Positions 1 to 7,973 are shown, counted from the first letter of the stretch. The stretch: DNA of 29,344 nucleotides from JBOHNM01 sp050730675 (GCA_050730675.1 JBOHNM010000030.1:1-29344); one strand, 5' to 3'. The notes: a model not told the origin generated them from the letters alone. Program-made: numbers and translations.

Positions 1-1
1 C

Positions 2-133
2 GACAAGGAAGCCTGGCTGCGAAAATACATGTACCGCGAGCCCTACAAGCCCTACATCCACCGCAACTACCTCCTCACCCTCCTCATGGCCCTCTCGATC
101 CTGTTCAACTCTTCGCCCACATTCGCGGCGTTC
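2..133 (+). CDS. Possible 3' part of an unidentified gene cut by the window edge
   Basis: From base 2 one plus-strand frame is open with almost exclusively G or C in the third codon position, which in this GC-rich DNA suggests real coding. It encodes a charged stretch (KYMYREPYKPYIHRN) followed by a hydrophobic segment (LLTLLMALSILF), so it could be the tail of a membrane protein. The same frame has no stop until 574 and would run antisense through the end of the GH43 gene, which is unlikely for a real protein. Either the true end is hidden by a sequence error or the frame is fortuitous. No family is recognised. Confidence 0.2.
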
Positions 134-1177
134 CTATTCCCCCAGCCGCACGCCCTCCACACCCTCGAACGTGATCCTCACCGGCTTGATCATCCCCCGC
201 TCATCGAACTCCATGCGGTCGATGCACACCACGCGGTGGTTGCCGTCGGTCTCCCCCAGCGGGCGTCGGTGGTACACGATGTACCACTCGTCCTTGCCCG
301 GCAGGCGGATAATGCCGTGGTGACCCGCTCCTGTGGCTACGGCCGGGTCCTGCTGCAGGATCTTGCCCACACGCTCGAACGGGCCCAGCGGCGAATCCGC
401 GACGGCATAAGCGACGCTGTAATCCGGCCCCGTCCAGCCCCCCTCCGACCACATGAAGTACCACCTCCCGCCGCGCTCGAACATCAGCGGCCCCTCGACA
501 TACCCCTCGGGCGTGATCTCCTTGAACATCACCCCGTCGGGGAACGGCTCGATCGCGCGGAAGTCGTCACGTAGCCGCGCGATGTTGCAGTGCTTCCACC
601 CGCCATACACGATGTACCACTGCCCGGTGTTGTCCTTGAAGACAAACTGGTCGATCGGCTGCGCGCCGTTGTGGAACTTGTCGATGAGCGGCTTGCCGAG
701 ATCGTCCGCAAACGGCCCCTGCGGTCGATCCGCCACCGCCACGCCGATCCCGCCGACCTGTGTGTCCCTCTGGATGTCGTTGGCGGCAAAGAACAGATAG
801 AACTTCTTGTCCTTCTCGACCACCGCCGGAGCCCACATCGCCCGCCGCGCCCACGAGACGTCCTTGGCCTGCAGCACACGAGCGTGCCAAGTCCAGCGCA
901 CCAGGTCCGGTGAGGAGAAGGCATCGATGAAGAGCTGCTTGTTGTACGGCGCGGAGTAGGTCGGGTAGATCCAGAACGTCTCGCCGAAGACCGCCCCCTC
1001 CGGATCGGCGTACCAGCCCGGGAGGATGGGGTTGCCGGAGAAAGCCGCGGGTTCCGGAGCAGATTGCGGCCCTGCGCACCCCGCGATGGCGCCAGTGAGA
1101 AACGCGGCACAACCAGCGATCGCAGCAAGCACCGAGCGGAAAGGAGAATGACGAGCGTGTTGCAGTTGATGAATCAT
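134..1177 (-). CDS. Glycoside hydrolase family 43 lipoprotein
   Basis: A predicted extracytoplasmic five-bladed beta-propeller hydrolase of 347 residues. Family members cleave arabinose- or xylose-containing polysaccharides; the exact substrate cannot be read here. The N-terminus is a lipoprotein signal with lipobox IAGC (Cys34). The GH43 hallmarks are present: NPILPGWYADPE with Asp58 as probable catalytic base, Asp176 in PIDQFVFKD as pKa modulator, and Glu228 in YVEGPLMFE as general acid. The start at 1177 is chosen because GAGGA lies about five bases upstream and the signal peptide follows directly; an in-frame GTG/ATG further upstream (to 1264) would overlap the preceding gene. It is the last gene of a three-gene operon, 35 bases after the unknown membrane protein. 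Family assignment is secure; specificity is not. Confidence 0.9.
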   Translation of the reverse strand: MIHQLQHARHSPFRSVLAAIAGCAAFLTGAIAGCAGPQSAPEPAAFSGNPILPGWYADPEGAVFGETFWIYPTYSAPYNKQLFIDAFSSPDLVRWTWHARVLQAKDVSWARRAMWAPAVVEKDKKFYLFFAANDIQRDTQVGGIGVAVADRPQGPFADDLGKPLIDKFHNGAQPIDQFVFKDNTGQWYIVYGGWKHCNIARLRDDFRAIEPFPDGVMFKEITPEGYVEGPLMFERGGRWYFMWSEGGWTGPDYSVAYAVADSPLGPFERVGKILQQDPAVATGAGHHGIIRLPGKDEWYIVYHRRPLGETDGNHRVVCIDRMEFDERGMIKPVRITFEGVEGVRLGE

Positions 1178-1212
1178 GCTGTTCCTCAGGCCAGCCCGCG
1201 GGCGGCGAGCCT

Positions 1213-2223
1213 CTACACACCCAGTTCCTGGCGGATCCGCTTGGACCGGCGGTGGCTCAGCCACACACGGATCTCACCGATCGGCGGCGTCAGCCCCCAG
1301 GTGGTGGTCAGCAGCCTGCCGGTGGGGATGCGGTACACGCCCTCGCGTTCGCCCGGGACGAGCCACCCCGCGGCGATCCATCGCTCCATGACCCGGCGAT
1401 TGTCCTCCGCCGCGGCAACTTCCCAACCGCGCAGGGGCGGGGCCGTGTACGACGGAGCAAACTTCTGCAGCATCGCCCGCTGGATCCTGTACAACTCCGC
1501 CACGTCGTGCAGACCGGGGAACTGGAGTGCATGCGTACCGGGCAGCGTCGGAAACAGCCCCGGGGTTGGACTGTTCGACACGCCGACGTCATCGCCCGAC
1601 GGCAGCCGCTCGCCAAATTGCAGCGTCGGCGGCAGGCGCAACGGGCCCTGGTCCACCAGCACGAGCATCATGCTGGCGGAGTGGCGCCGCGCGGTGTGCG
1701 CGAAGGGCTCCAGCAGCATGCGGCCGCTCGGACCATCGGGCCGCGTCCACGAGAGATCGGTGACGAGGAACAGGCCGCCGGAGCGGAAGCCTTCCGCCTC
1801 CAGCGCGGCACGGTACTCCGCGATCCGACCCGCGTGCTCCGGCGACACACTTGCGGGCAACTGCTCGATGGGCAGAAACCGGCCGTTGATGGCCATGCGC
1901 GTGCCGCGGGTGACCAGCGGGCCGACGACCATCAGCAGCGGGAGCATCGTGACCTTGCGCACGCCGGGGACCATGAGGCTTCCGAGCCAGGCGAGCAGAG
2001 CGATGCCGGCCGCGAATCGCCAGGGGTCTTGCGACCCGTTGCCGGAAGCCCCGAACACCCATCGCGAGCCGAGGTATCCGAGCCCGAGCAACGCGCCGGC
2101 AAAGACGAGGATCAGCACGATGGACGATGGCTGCGCGGGCTGTGTATTGACGTGCGGCGACTGGGCAGCATTAACCGGCGCGGTCGGCGGGTGGGTGGGA
2201 GGAGTGGAAGAGGTGGCGGTCAC
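1213..2223 (-). CDS. Unknown membrane protein with three predicted N-terminal helices
   Basis: No family is recognised. The 336-residue protein starts with a Pro/Thr-rich tail (1-33). Hydrophobic segments follow at about 34-54, 69-87 and 91-108, then a soluble region of about 230 residues with no familiar catalytic motif. The soluble part contains LFLVTDLSWTRPDG near 150 and a C-terminal section ending in a basic tail (SHRRSKRIRQELGV). The start is GTG at 2223, with GAGG eight bases upstream and only 21 bases after the DUF1080 stop, so translation in the same operon is likely. Its position between two secreted sugar-active proteins suggests a role in the same uptake or sensing process, but that is inference from context alone. 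Confidence 0.75.
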   Translation of the reverse strand: MTATSSTPPTHPPTAPVNAAQSPHVNTQPAQPSSIVLILVFAGALLGLGYLGSRWVFGASGNGSQDPWRFAAGIALLAWLGSLMVPGVRKVTMLPLLMVVGPLVTRGTRMAINGRFLPIEQLPASVSPEHAGRIAEYRAALEAEGFRSGGLFLVTDLSWTRPDGPSGRMLLEPFAHTARRHSASMMLVLVDQGPLRLPPTLQFGERLPSGDDVGVSNSPTPGLFPTLPGTHALQFPGLHDVAELYRIQRAMLQKFAPSYTAPPLRGWEVAAAEDNRRVMERWIAAGWLVPGEREGVYRIPTGRLLTTTWGLTPPIGEIRVWLSHRRSKRIRQELGV

Positions 2224-2244
2224 GGCGGGGTCCTCACCTGCGCG

Positions 2245-3555
2245 TCAGGGGAGCGGCACGATGCGGATGTCGCGGAACTGGATCTCGGCGCCCTCGCTCT
2301 GGAGGCAGATGTACCCCGGGACTTCCTCGACATCGGTGGCGCGGTTGAGTTCCTCGCCGTTGACCTTCAGAATGACGTCGCCCTTGTTGACGATGATCTC
2401 GTACTCGTTCCACTCGCCGACGGGGCGCTCGGCGCCGTGGGTCTTCTTGGTGTTGCGGCCGTTGGTGCGGGCGGCGTCGGTCTTCATCTTGACGTTGTCG
2501 ATGTTCCAGAAGTCGCCGGCGCTGCCGCTCTGGAGCTGGGCTTCCACACTCTTAGGCCAGACCTTCTCGTCGCCGACCATGCGGAGCAGAACGCCGCTGT
2601 TGCCGGCCCTCTTGGTGACAGGGTTGAAACGCCACTGGAGCTTGAGCACGAAGTTGGTGTACTTGTCGGTGGTGCGGATGTACCCGACCGGGTTGCCCTT
2701 GCAGATGAGGATGCCGTCCTTTACTTCCCACACTTGCGCGGGGTCCTGCTGCTTGGCGATCAGGTCGGGGACCACGGGCATCCAACCGGTGAGGTCCTTG
2801 CCGTTGAACAGGACCTTTTCGCCCGGCATCGGCGCCCCCAGGTCGCGGATCTTGATATCGCTGTACAGGACCTCGTCGCCGTGGTCCTGCAGCGCGATGT
2901 GGCCCTTGGGCTGGAGCCCGAAGCCCTCATACTCCTTGAACTTGCTGGCGGCGATCTTGGCGAGCCACTCGGGGGTGGGCTTGCCGGACGCATCGAAGAT
3001 GACCACATCCACAAGCTTGACGCCGTTGAGCCAGTGCTGCAGGACGCCGTTGCGGAGCCAGATGCGGGCATCGTTCAACTGGCCGGCGGGCCTGAGCACT
3101 TTCCCGGGCCCCGGCGGGTACAGGCCGTACAGCGCGCCGGCGGAGTGCGAGTCGGTCGGCTTGGCGCCCCCAGTCGTGTCCGCGAAGACCTGGAACTCCG
3201 GGCCCGTCTGCCATGTGGCGTCGTGTTTCTCGGCTACGCGGAAGATGATGCCGCTGTTGGCCTTGGGGGCGAGCTTGAACTGGCAGGCGATCTCGAAGTC
3301 GTCGAACTGGTCGGCGGTGATGATGTCGCCGCCCCCGGCCCCCGCGGCATGCGACAGCGTTCCGTTCGCCGCCGTCCATCCCTTGTCGGGGAAGCCGGCC
3401 TGCTTGAACCCGCGCCACTGCTTGGCGGCGTCGGGGCCGGAGTACAGCTTCCATCCCGCGGCGGCATCGACGGGCGTGACGGCGGGGGGCGTGGGTTCGG
3501 CAAGCGGGCTACACAGAATGATGGACGCGACGGTGGGAATAAAGGCTGCGAGCAT
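2245..3555 (-). CDS. Secreted protein with two DUF1080 (3-keto-disaccharide hydrolase-like) domains
   Basis: The 436-residue protein has a short hydrophobic N-terminal signal (about 1-19) followed by two concanavalin-like DUF1080 domains at roughly 35-240 and 248-435. Each shows the family pattern: WKLYSG...W, then NSGIIFRV (100-107) with PEFQVFAD in the first; LFNGKDLTGW (249-258), then NSGVLLRM (319-326) with SVEAQLQSG in the second. DUF1080 proteins are abundant in planctomycetes and some members hydrolyse 3-keto-glycosides; whether either domain here is active cannot be told. The start at 3555 has TGAGGAG upstream. It is the first gene of the operon with the unknown membrane protein and the GH43 lipoprotein. 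A TAGACT box at 3592-3597 is a plausible promoter. Confidence 0.88.
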   Translation of the reverse strand: MLAAFIPTVASIILCSPLAEPTPPAVTPVDAAAGWKLYSGPDAAKQWRGFKQAGFPDKGWTAANGTLSHAAGAGGGDIITADQFDDFEIACQFKLAPKANSGIIFRVAEKHDATWQTGPEFQVFADTTGGAKPTDSHSAGALYGLYPPGPGKVLRPAGQLNDARIWLRNGVLQHWLNGVKLVDVVIFDASGKPTPEWLAKIAASKFKEYEGFGLQPKGHIALQDHGDEVLYSDIKIRDLGAPMPGEKVLFNGKDLTGWMPVVPDLIAKQQDPAQVWEVKDGILICKGNPVGYIRTTDKYTNFVLKLQWRFNPVTKRAGNSGVLLRMVGDEKVWPKSVEAQLQSGSAGDFWNIDNVKMKTDAARTNGRNTKKTHGAERPVGEWNEYEIIVNKGDVILKVNGEELNRATDVEEVPGYICLQSEGAEIQFRDIRIVPLP

Positions 3556-3591
3556 GGGGGCGGCTCCTCAATGGACATGCGTGAGCGGTTG

Positions 3592-3597
3592 AGTCTA
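3592..3597 (-). promoter_or_regulatory. Possible -10 box (TAGACT) of the DUF1080 operon
   Basis: Read on the minus strand, TAGACT lies 36 bases before the ATG at 3555. It would give a leader of about 30 bases holding the TGAGGAG ribosome site. No convincing -35 was found. Confidence 0.4.
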
Positions 3598-3669
3598 TCA
3601 AGAAACGATCCGATCTGGAATCGGCGCAATGGGCCGGGTCGAGGTCGCGCATTCACGCCGAATCGGCCG

Positions 3670-3675
3670 TATCAT
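3670..3675 (+). promoter_or_regulatory. Possible -10 box (TATCAT) of the nucleotidyltransferase-like gene
   Basis: TATCAT lies 25 bases before the ATG at 3701 and would give a leader of roughly 19 bases. This favours 3701 over the earlier in-frame ATG at 3629, which would lie upstream of the box. No -35 is evident. Confidence 0.35.
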
Positions 3676-3700
3676 CGACCGCACGCAACCGAACATCGCC

Positions 3701-4279
3701 ATGGCCTCGCCACCCAAGAAAACTCCGACCGATCACCCGCCCTCGCGCGGGAATCCACCGGGCGTGGAGACGATGCTGGAATTGGCGCGGCGCGTCACCG
3801 CCGCGACGAGCGCACCGGTGGTGGGGGGGATCGCGGTGCTGCTGCACGGGGGCGGGCGGCACACGCGGGATATCGACATCTACAGCACCGATTTCTGGGT
3901 GACGCACGAGCAGCTCGAGGCGGCGGGGATCCGCTGGGATTCCACGGCTCGCGAGCACGTCATCGACGGCGTGGGGGTTCACATGGTTGGCGACGATTCG
4001 CTGGGTGGGCCGCCGAAGCACGTGAGCACGATCAAGCGTGTGAAGGTCATCAGTCTTGCCGATCTGGTGCGGGCCAAGCTCACGGTGGGGCTGACGGAAG
4101 TTCGTCGCAGCAAGGACATCACGCACGTGATCGACTTGATCGAGCAGGTGCCGCTCGACAAGTCCTTTGCCGCCAAGCTGCCAACGAAGCTGCGGGGCCC
4201 GTTCAAGAAGTTGGTCGAGCAGGTGCGCGGGCCGCGGCGAACGACCATCCCGACGCTGCGGCTGTGGGGGTTGGCGTAG
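3701..4279 (+). CDS. Nucleotidyltransferase-fold protein, possibly AbiEii/DUF6036-like
   Basis: A 192-residue cytoplasmic protein with the minimal nucleotidyltransferase signature: GG at 42-43, His49, and the metal-binding pair in DIDIY (Asp57 and Asp59). Downstream it has the pattern SLADLVRAKL (119-128) and RRSKDITHVIDLI (135-147), common in nucleotidyltransferase-like proteins of the AbiEii or DUF6036 sort. Such proteins transfer nucleotides to RNA, protein or small molecules, or serve as toxins in two-gene systems. No partner gene of the antitoxin or HEPN type is adjacent: upstream is the divergent DUF1080 operon and downstream, 14 bases away, is the convergent mutL. The first 22 residues are Pro/Lys-rich. 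The start at 3701 is preferred because of the promoter-like box; 3629 is the alternative. Confidence 0.72.
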   Translation: MASPPKKTPTDHPPSRGNPPGVETMLELARRVTAATSAPVVGGIAVLLHGGGRHTRDIDIYSTDFWVTHEQLEAAGIRWDSTAREHVIDGVGVHMVGDDSLGGPPKHVSTIKRVKVISLADLVRAKLTVGLTEVRRSKDITHVIDLIEQVPLDKSFAAKLPTKLRGPFKKLVEQVRGPRRTTIPTLRLWGLA

Positions 4280-4293
4280 GACGAACCACAGAT

Positions 4294-6177
4294 TCAGCTG
4301 CGGCCGAAGCGTTTTTCCAGTTCGCGGATGCTCATGCGGATGCTGGTGGGGCGACCGTGGGGGCAGTTGCTGGAGCGTTCGACCTGCTCGCGGAGGCGAA
4401 GGAGGTCGGCGAGTTCGTCGGGCGCGAGCTGGTCGCCGGCCTTGATGGCGGCTTTGCAGGACATCATGTCGAGGACCTCGGCCAGGGCCTGCTCGGCGCC
4501 GGGGGCGAAGCCCTCGGTAGCGGCGCGGTCGAGGAGTTCGGACATGAAGGGGGCGACCTCGACGCCGCGGTCGAAGAGGAAGGAGGGGAAGCTGTGGACG
4601 GCGAGGGCGTCGGGGCCGATCGGCGCGGCCTCGATGCCGATACGGGCGAGCAGCGGCTGCAGGTCGGGAAGGAGTTCCATCGCGCGGCTGGCGCAGGGGA
4701 CGATGGCGGGCGTGAGGAGACGCTGGGATTCGAGCGAGCCGCCGCCGTCTCCACCCGTCACGCGGGCGAGGAGCTTCTCGAACATCACGCGCTCGTGGAG
4801 GGCGTGCTGGTCGATGATGACCAGGCCCTGCTCGTCCTGGGTCACGAGGAAGCTGTTGTGGACCTGGAGGCTTGCGAGCGGCGCGGGCTTCTGCACAAGA
4901 ATGGGTTCGGTGGATTCGAGGCCCGGCCGGGGCGGGGATTCGGTGTTGGCCGCGCAGGTGATGAGTGCCTCCCGCGCCAAGTCAAAGTCGAGGCGGGTGT
5001 TCGCGAGGCCGGGGGCCTGGGTGCGGAAGTAGTCGACGAAGGCCTTGGGTTCGGTTGTGCCGGGGCCGATGACGGCGCGGGGGTCGGAGCCGCGGTAGCC
5101 GCCGGAGCCGTTCTGCTCCGCGGCGGGGGTGAGGTCGGCGCGGCGGAGGGCTTCGCGGATGGAACGCAGAACGGTGCCGTGGACGAGGGACGAATCGCGG
5201 AAGCGGACCTCGCTCTTGGCGGGGTGGACGTTGACATCGACCAGCGCCGGATCGAGGTCGATCATGATGGCCGCGGTCGGGTAGCGGCCGGGCTCGATGA
5301 GGCCGCGGTAGGCTTCCTTCACCGCGTGCTGGATGGTGCGGTCGCGGACGGGACGGCCGTTCACAAAGATGTGCTGGGCTCCGGCGGTGCCGCGGGCGAT
5401 CCCCGGCAGGCCCGCCAAACCCCACAAGGTGACGCCGCGGCCGGAGCCGAGTGCGCCGTCGAGTGGGTCGGCCGTGACCTCGATGAGCTGGGTGGTCAGT
5501 TCGCGGCCGAGCACATCGAGCATGCGGTCGCGGGCGTTTTGGTCAGGATTGAGATTCAGGGCGTTGCGGCCGTCGATGATGGCGGTGAAGCCGACGCCGG
5601 GGTGGCTCATCGCCAGGTCGCGGACGATGTCCATGCAGCGGCCCTGCTCGGTGGCGGGCGTGCGGAGGAACTTGCGGCGGGCGGGGGTGTTGAAGAAGAG
5701 GTTGCGGACGGTGACGCTGGTGCCGACGGGGCCAGAGGCGGGCTTCACGGGCGCGACCTTGTCGCCCTCGGCGTCGAGTTGGGCCGCGGCGTGGTCGGCC
5801 GCGGTGCGCGAGCGGATGGAAACGCGCGCGACGGAGGTGATCGAGGCGAGGGCCTCGCCGCGGAAGCCGAGGGTGGCGATGTGGTCGAGCTCCTCGGGCT
5901 CGCGGAGCTTGCTGGTGGCGTGGGCCTCGATCGCGAGAGCGAGTTCGTCAGCGGGAATGCCGCCGCCATCATCGGTGATGCGGATGAGTTCGATCCCGCC
6001 CTGCTCGAGCTCGACGGTGATGCGTGTGGCGCCGGCATCGAGGGCGTTGTCGATGAGTTCCTTGACGACCGAGGCGGGGCGCTCGACGACTTCACCGGCG
6101 GCGATCTGGCTGGCGAGGAGCGCCGAGAGCTTGCGGATCTGGTTGCGCGGGGATGGTGCGACGGCTCCGCCGTTCAT
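4294..6177 (-). CDS. mutL: DNA mismatch repair protein MutL with endonuclease motif
   Basis: MutL (627 residues) couples mismatch recognition by MutS to strand removal. The N-terminal GHKL ATPase shows SQIAAGEVVERP (24-35), catalytic Glu40 in KELIDNALDAGA, DDGGGIP (69-75) and GFRGEALASI (104-113). The C-terminal dimerisation domain holds DQHALHERVMFE starting at about 456, which fits the DQHA(X)2E(X)4E metal site of nicking MutL proteins, plus SCKAAIKAGDQL and CPHGRPT near 605. An active latent endonuclease is therefore expected, as in bacteria without MutH. The linker between the domains is long and poorly conserved, as usual. The start at 6177 is preferred over GTG/ATG at 6225 because a TACCCT box sits eight bases before it. 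The gene ends 14 bases from a convergent gene and is divergent from the ankyrin gene. Confidence 0.97.
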   Translation of the reverse strand: MNGGAVAPSPRNQIRKLSALLASQIAAGEVVERPASVVKELIDNALDAGATRITVELEQGGIELIRITDDGGGIPADELALAIEAHATSKLREPEELDHIATLGFRGEALASITSVARVSIRSRTAADHAAAQLDAEGDKVAPVKPASGPVGTSVTVRNLFFNTPARRKFLRTPATEQGRCMDIVRDLAMSHPGVGFTAIIDGRNALNLNPDQNARDRMLDVLGRELTTQLIEVTADPLDGALGSGRGVTLWGLAGLPGIARGTAGAQHIFVNGRPVRDRTIQHAVKEAYRGLIEPGRYPTAAIMIDLDPALVDVNVHPAKSEVRFRDSSLVHGTVLRSIREALRRADLTPAAEQNGSGGYRGSDPRAVIGPGTTEPKAFVDYFRTQAPGLANTRLDFDLAREALITCAANTESPPRPGLESTEPILVQKPAPLASLQVHNSFLVTQDEQGLVIIDQHALHERVMFEKLLARVTGGDGGGSLESQRLLTPAIVPCASRAMELLPDLQPLLARIGIEAAPIGPDALAVHSFPSFLFDRGVEVAPFMSELLDRAATEGFAPGAEQALAEVLDMMSCKAAIKAGDQLAPDELADLLRLREQVERSSNCPHGRPTSIRMSIRELEKRFGRS

Positions 6178-6185
6178 GGTGGGGG

Positions 6186-6195
6186 AGGGTACACT
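6186..6195. promoter_or_regulatory. Overlapping divergent -10 boxes for mutL and the ankyrin gene
   Basis: Ten bases (AGGGTACACT on the plus strand) hold two head-to-head hexamers. The minus-strand box TACCCT (6191 to 6186) is eight bases before the mutL ATG at 6177. The plus-strand box TACACT (6190-6195) is five bases before the ATG at 6201. The two share one TA step. Transcription would start at or next to each start codon, giving leaderless messages in both directions. Confidence 0.6.
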
Positions 6196-6200
6196 CGATG

Positions 6201-7337
6201 ATGCTCGGTGCAAACGACAGGGCAAGCTTCATTCGTGCGGTAAGGGGCGGCGATACTGCAGCCGCCCGGTCGTTGGCTGCCAACACGCCTTCCCTGGTCG
6301 GAGCTACTGATCCCGATTGCTTCGGAGCCACGCCACTCATCCATGCCGTCGGGACCGGCGATCGGGCGATGGTGGATCTGCTGCTGGAGTTGGGGGCGGA
6401 GATTGACCAGCGGAGCGACTGGTGGGCGGGGAGCTTTGGGGTTCTGGACAACGCCGACGACGAGATGTCCGCGTATCTGCTGACGCGCGGGGCGGCGCTG
6501 ACGCCGCACGCCGCGGCGCGACTGGGGATGATCGACCGGCTGCGGGCGATGCTCGACCGTGACGCGTCGGTGGTCCACGCGCGGGGCGGGGATGGGCAGA
6601 TGCCGCTGCACTTTGCGCGGACGGTCGAGATCGCCGAGTTGCTGCTGTCGCGTGGGGCCGATATCGATGCCCGCGACATTGATCACGCGAGCACGGCGGC
6701 CCAGTGGCTTTGCGGGTCGCGGCCGGAGGTGGCGGCGTACCTGGTGTCGCGCGGGGCCACGGCCGACCCGTTTCTCGCGGCGAGGACCGGCGATGTGGCG
6801 CTTCTCGAGAAACTGGTGGCGGCCGAGCCCGACGGGGTCAAGGTGCGGATTAAGCGCGAGCGGTTTGTGGCTGCGCCGCCTGCCGCTGGGCACATTTATC
6901 TGTACACGATCGGCGAGGGATGCGGGCTTGTGCATGCGGCGGCCGAGTCCGACCGGGGCGGGGTGATCCGGTGGCTGGCGGCGTACGGTGCCGACATGAA
7001 CGTGCGGGCGGGGTACGACGACGCGACGCCGCTGCATGTGGCCGCGTGGAACGACAAGCCGGAGGCGACCGCGGCGCTGGTGGACTGCGGCGCGGAGATC
7101 AACGCGAAGTCGGGGCAGCTACACAACAATGAGCCGATCGGTTGGGCGATCGTCGGTGGCTCGCCGAAGGTCTTCGGCGTGCTGCTGGAACGCGGGGCGA
7201 CGGTCCGCCCGAACCACATTGAGGATGCACGCAAGGGCGCCGAGGGGGCGTTCCGGGAGTTCAACCCGAAGCGGCCACTGGACGCGTGGCGGCGGATCGC
7301 GGAGGTGTTGGCGCGCGAAAAGAGCCCACGCGCCTAG
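6201..7337 (+). CDS. Ankyrin-repeat protein
   Basis: A 378-residue protein without signal peptide, so probably cytoplasmic. It is built of degenerate ankyrin repeats, recognisable from ATPLIHAVGTGDRAMVDLLLELGAEI-type units near 43-68, MPLHFAR...IAELLLSRGADIDARD around 135-160, and TPLHVAAWNDKPEATAALVDCGAEIN near 280-305. A central insertion around 210-240 (with GHIYLYTIGEGC) interrupts the repeats and leads into another LVHAAAESDRGGVIRWL helix pair. Ankyrin proteins bind partner proteins; the partner cannot be inferred. ATG at 6201 is favoured by the TACACT box; an adjacent in-frame ATG at 6198 differs by one residue. Its stop overlaps the stop of the convergent acetyltransferase gene by four bases (CTAG). 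Confidence 0.85.
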   Translation: MLGANDRASFIRAVRGGDTAAARSLAANTPSLVGATDPDCFGATPLIHAVGTGDRAMVDLLLELGAEIDQRSDWWAGSFGVLDNADDEMSAYLLTRGAALTPHAAARLGMIDRLRAMLDRDASVVHARGGDGQMPLHFARTVEIAELLLSRGADIDARDIDHASTAAQWLCGSRPEVAAYLVSRGATADPFLAARTGDVALLEKLVAAEPDGVKVRIKRERFVAAPPAAGHIYLYTIGEGCGLVHAAAESDRGGVIRWLAAYGADMNVRAGYDDATPLHVAAWNDKPEATAALVDCGAEINAKSGQLHNNEPIGWAIVGGSPKVFGVLLERGATVRPNHIEDARKGAEGAFREFNPKRPLDAWRRIAEVLAREKSPRA

Positions 7338-7861
7338 AGGCTTCGGTAGTAGTACGTCGTGCCGCAGAACCCGCCCTGCGGGAACAGCGCGTAGCCGGGG
7401 ATGTCGCCGACTTTGGTCCAGCCGAGGCGCTGGTAGAGGCGGGCGGCGTCGCCGTTGGTCACGGCGTCGAGGACGAGGAGGGTTTTGCCGCAGTCGCGCG
7501 CGGCAGACTCGGCGGCGCGCATGAGGGCGGCGCCGAGGCCCTGGCGGCGGGCGCGGCTGTGGACGAGCATCTTGGCGAGGTCGGCGCGGTGGGGCTGGTT
7601 CTCGGGCTGGTCGAGGATCAATTGGACGGTGCCGCAGATGCCGTGCGGGTCCTCGGCGATGAGCAGGGCACGACGGCCGGCGGCGACATCCTCGGCGACG
7701 CGACGCCAGAAGGCGAGGGCGCGGTCGCGCGTGAGGGGAAGCATGAAGCTCACCGATGCGCCGCCCTCGACGCAGTCGATGAGGACGTCGACGAGCTGGT
7801 CGAGCTGGGTGGCGTCAACTGTGTGGAGGCGGCGGATGGTGGGGGTGTGATTCGGAGGCAT
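7334..7861 (-). CDS. GNAT family N-acetyltransferase
   Basis: A 175-residue single-domain acetyltransferase. It has the acetyl-CoA binding loop RARRQGLGAALM (103-114, the Q/RxxGxG/A motif), a preceding strand LAKMLVHS, and the C-terminal motif B region DAARLYQRLGWTKVG (138-152). The substrate (amine, antibiotic or protein) cannot be told. The ATG at 7861 is preferred over a GTG at 7882: the GTG version overlaps a possible small upstream gene ending at 7869, whereas 7861 lies seven bases after it. Its stop codon overlaps the convergent ankyrin gene by four bases, leaving no room for a separate terminator. Confidence 0.88.
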   Translation of the reverse strand: MPPNHTPTIRRLHTVDATQLDQLVDVLIDCVEGGASVSFMLPLTRDRALAFWRRVAEDVAAGRRALLIAEDPHGICGTVQLILDQPENQPHRADLAKMLVHSRARRQGLGAALMRAAESAARDCGKTLLVLDAVTNGDAARLYQRLGWTKVGDIPGYALFPQGGFCGTTYYYRSL

Positions 7862-7868
7862 GGGAGAA

Positions 7869-7973
7869 CTACGCGGTCGCACACTGCCGGCAACTCACCG
7901 GATTCTGCGCGGGCACATCGTAGTTGCGACGCCGGTTGCAAGTCCGTGGGCCGTCGGCGCAATCCCTTCGCAT
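7869..7973 (-). CDS. Possible 34-residue Cys-rich peptide
   Basis: A minus-strand frame from ATG 7973 to TAG 7869 encodes 34 residues with four cysteines: DCADGPRTC near the start and SCRQC near the end. The central stretch is basic (NRRR). The spacing C-x6-C...C-x2-C could bind a metal. Roughly three quarters of the codons end in G or C. It stops seven bases before the acetyltransferase ATG, so it could be a small gene or leader peptide coupled to it. A TAGTGT box lies about 22 bases before its ATG. This could also be chance in an open intergenic region. Confidence 0.25.
   Translation of the reverse strand: MRRDCADGPRTCNRRRNYDVPAQNPVSCRQCATA

Noticed and set aside
1064..3592. Plus-strand open frame of 842 codons
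   Set aside because: It is antisense to three well-supported genes, with Ser/Pro/Arg-rich composition typical of a shadow frame.
1252..6201. Plus-strand open frame of 1649 codons
   Set aside because: It runs antisense through the carbohydrate operon and mutL, has no recognisable domain, and reflects the scarcity of stop codons in GC-rich antisense DNA.
7925..7950. T-arm-like GGTTGCAAGTCC
   Set aside because: The flanking bases do not pair and no cloverleaf can be drawn.
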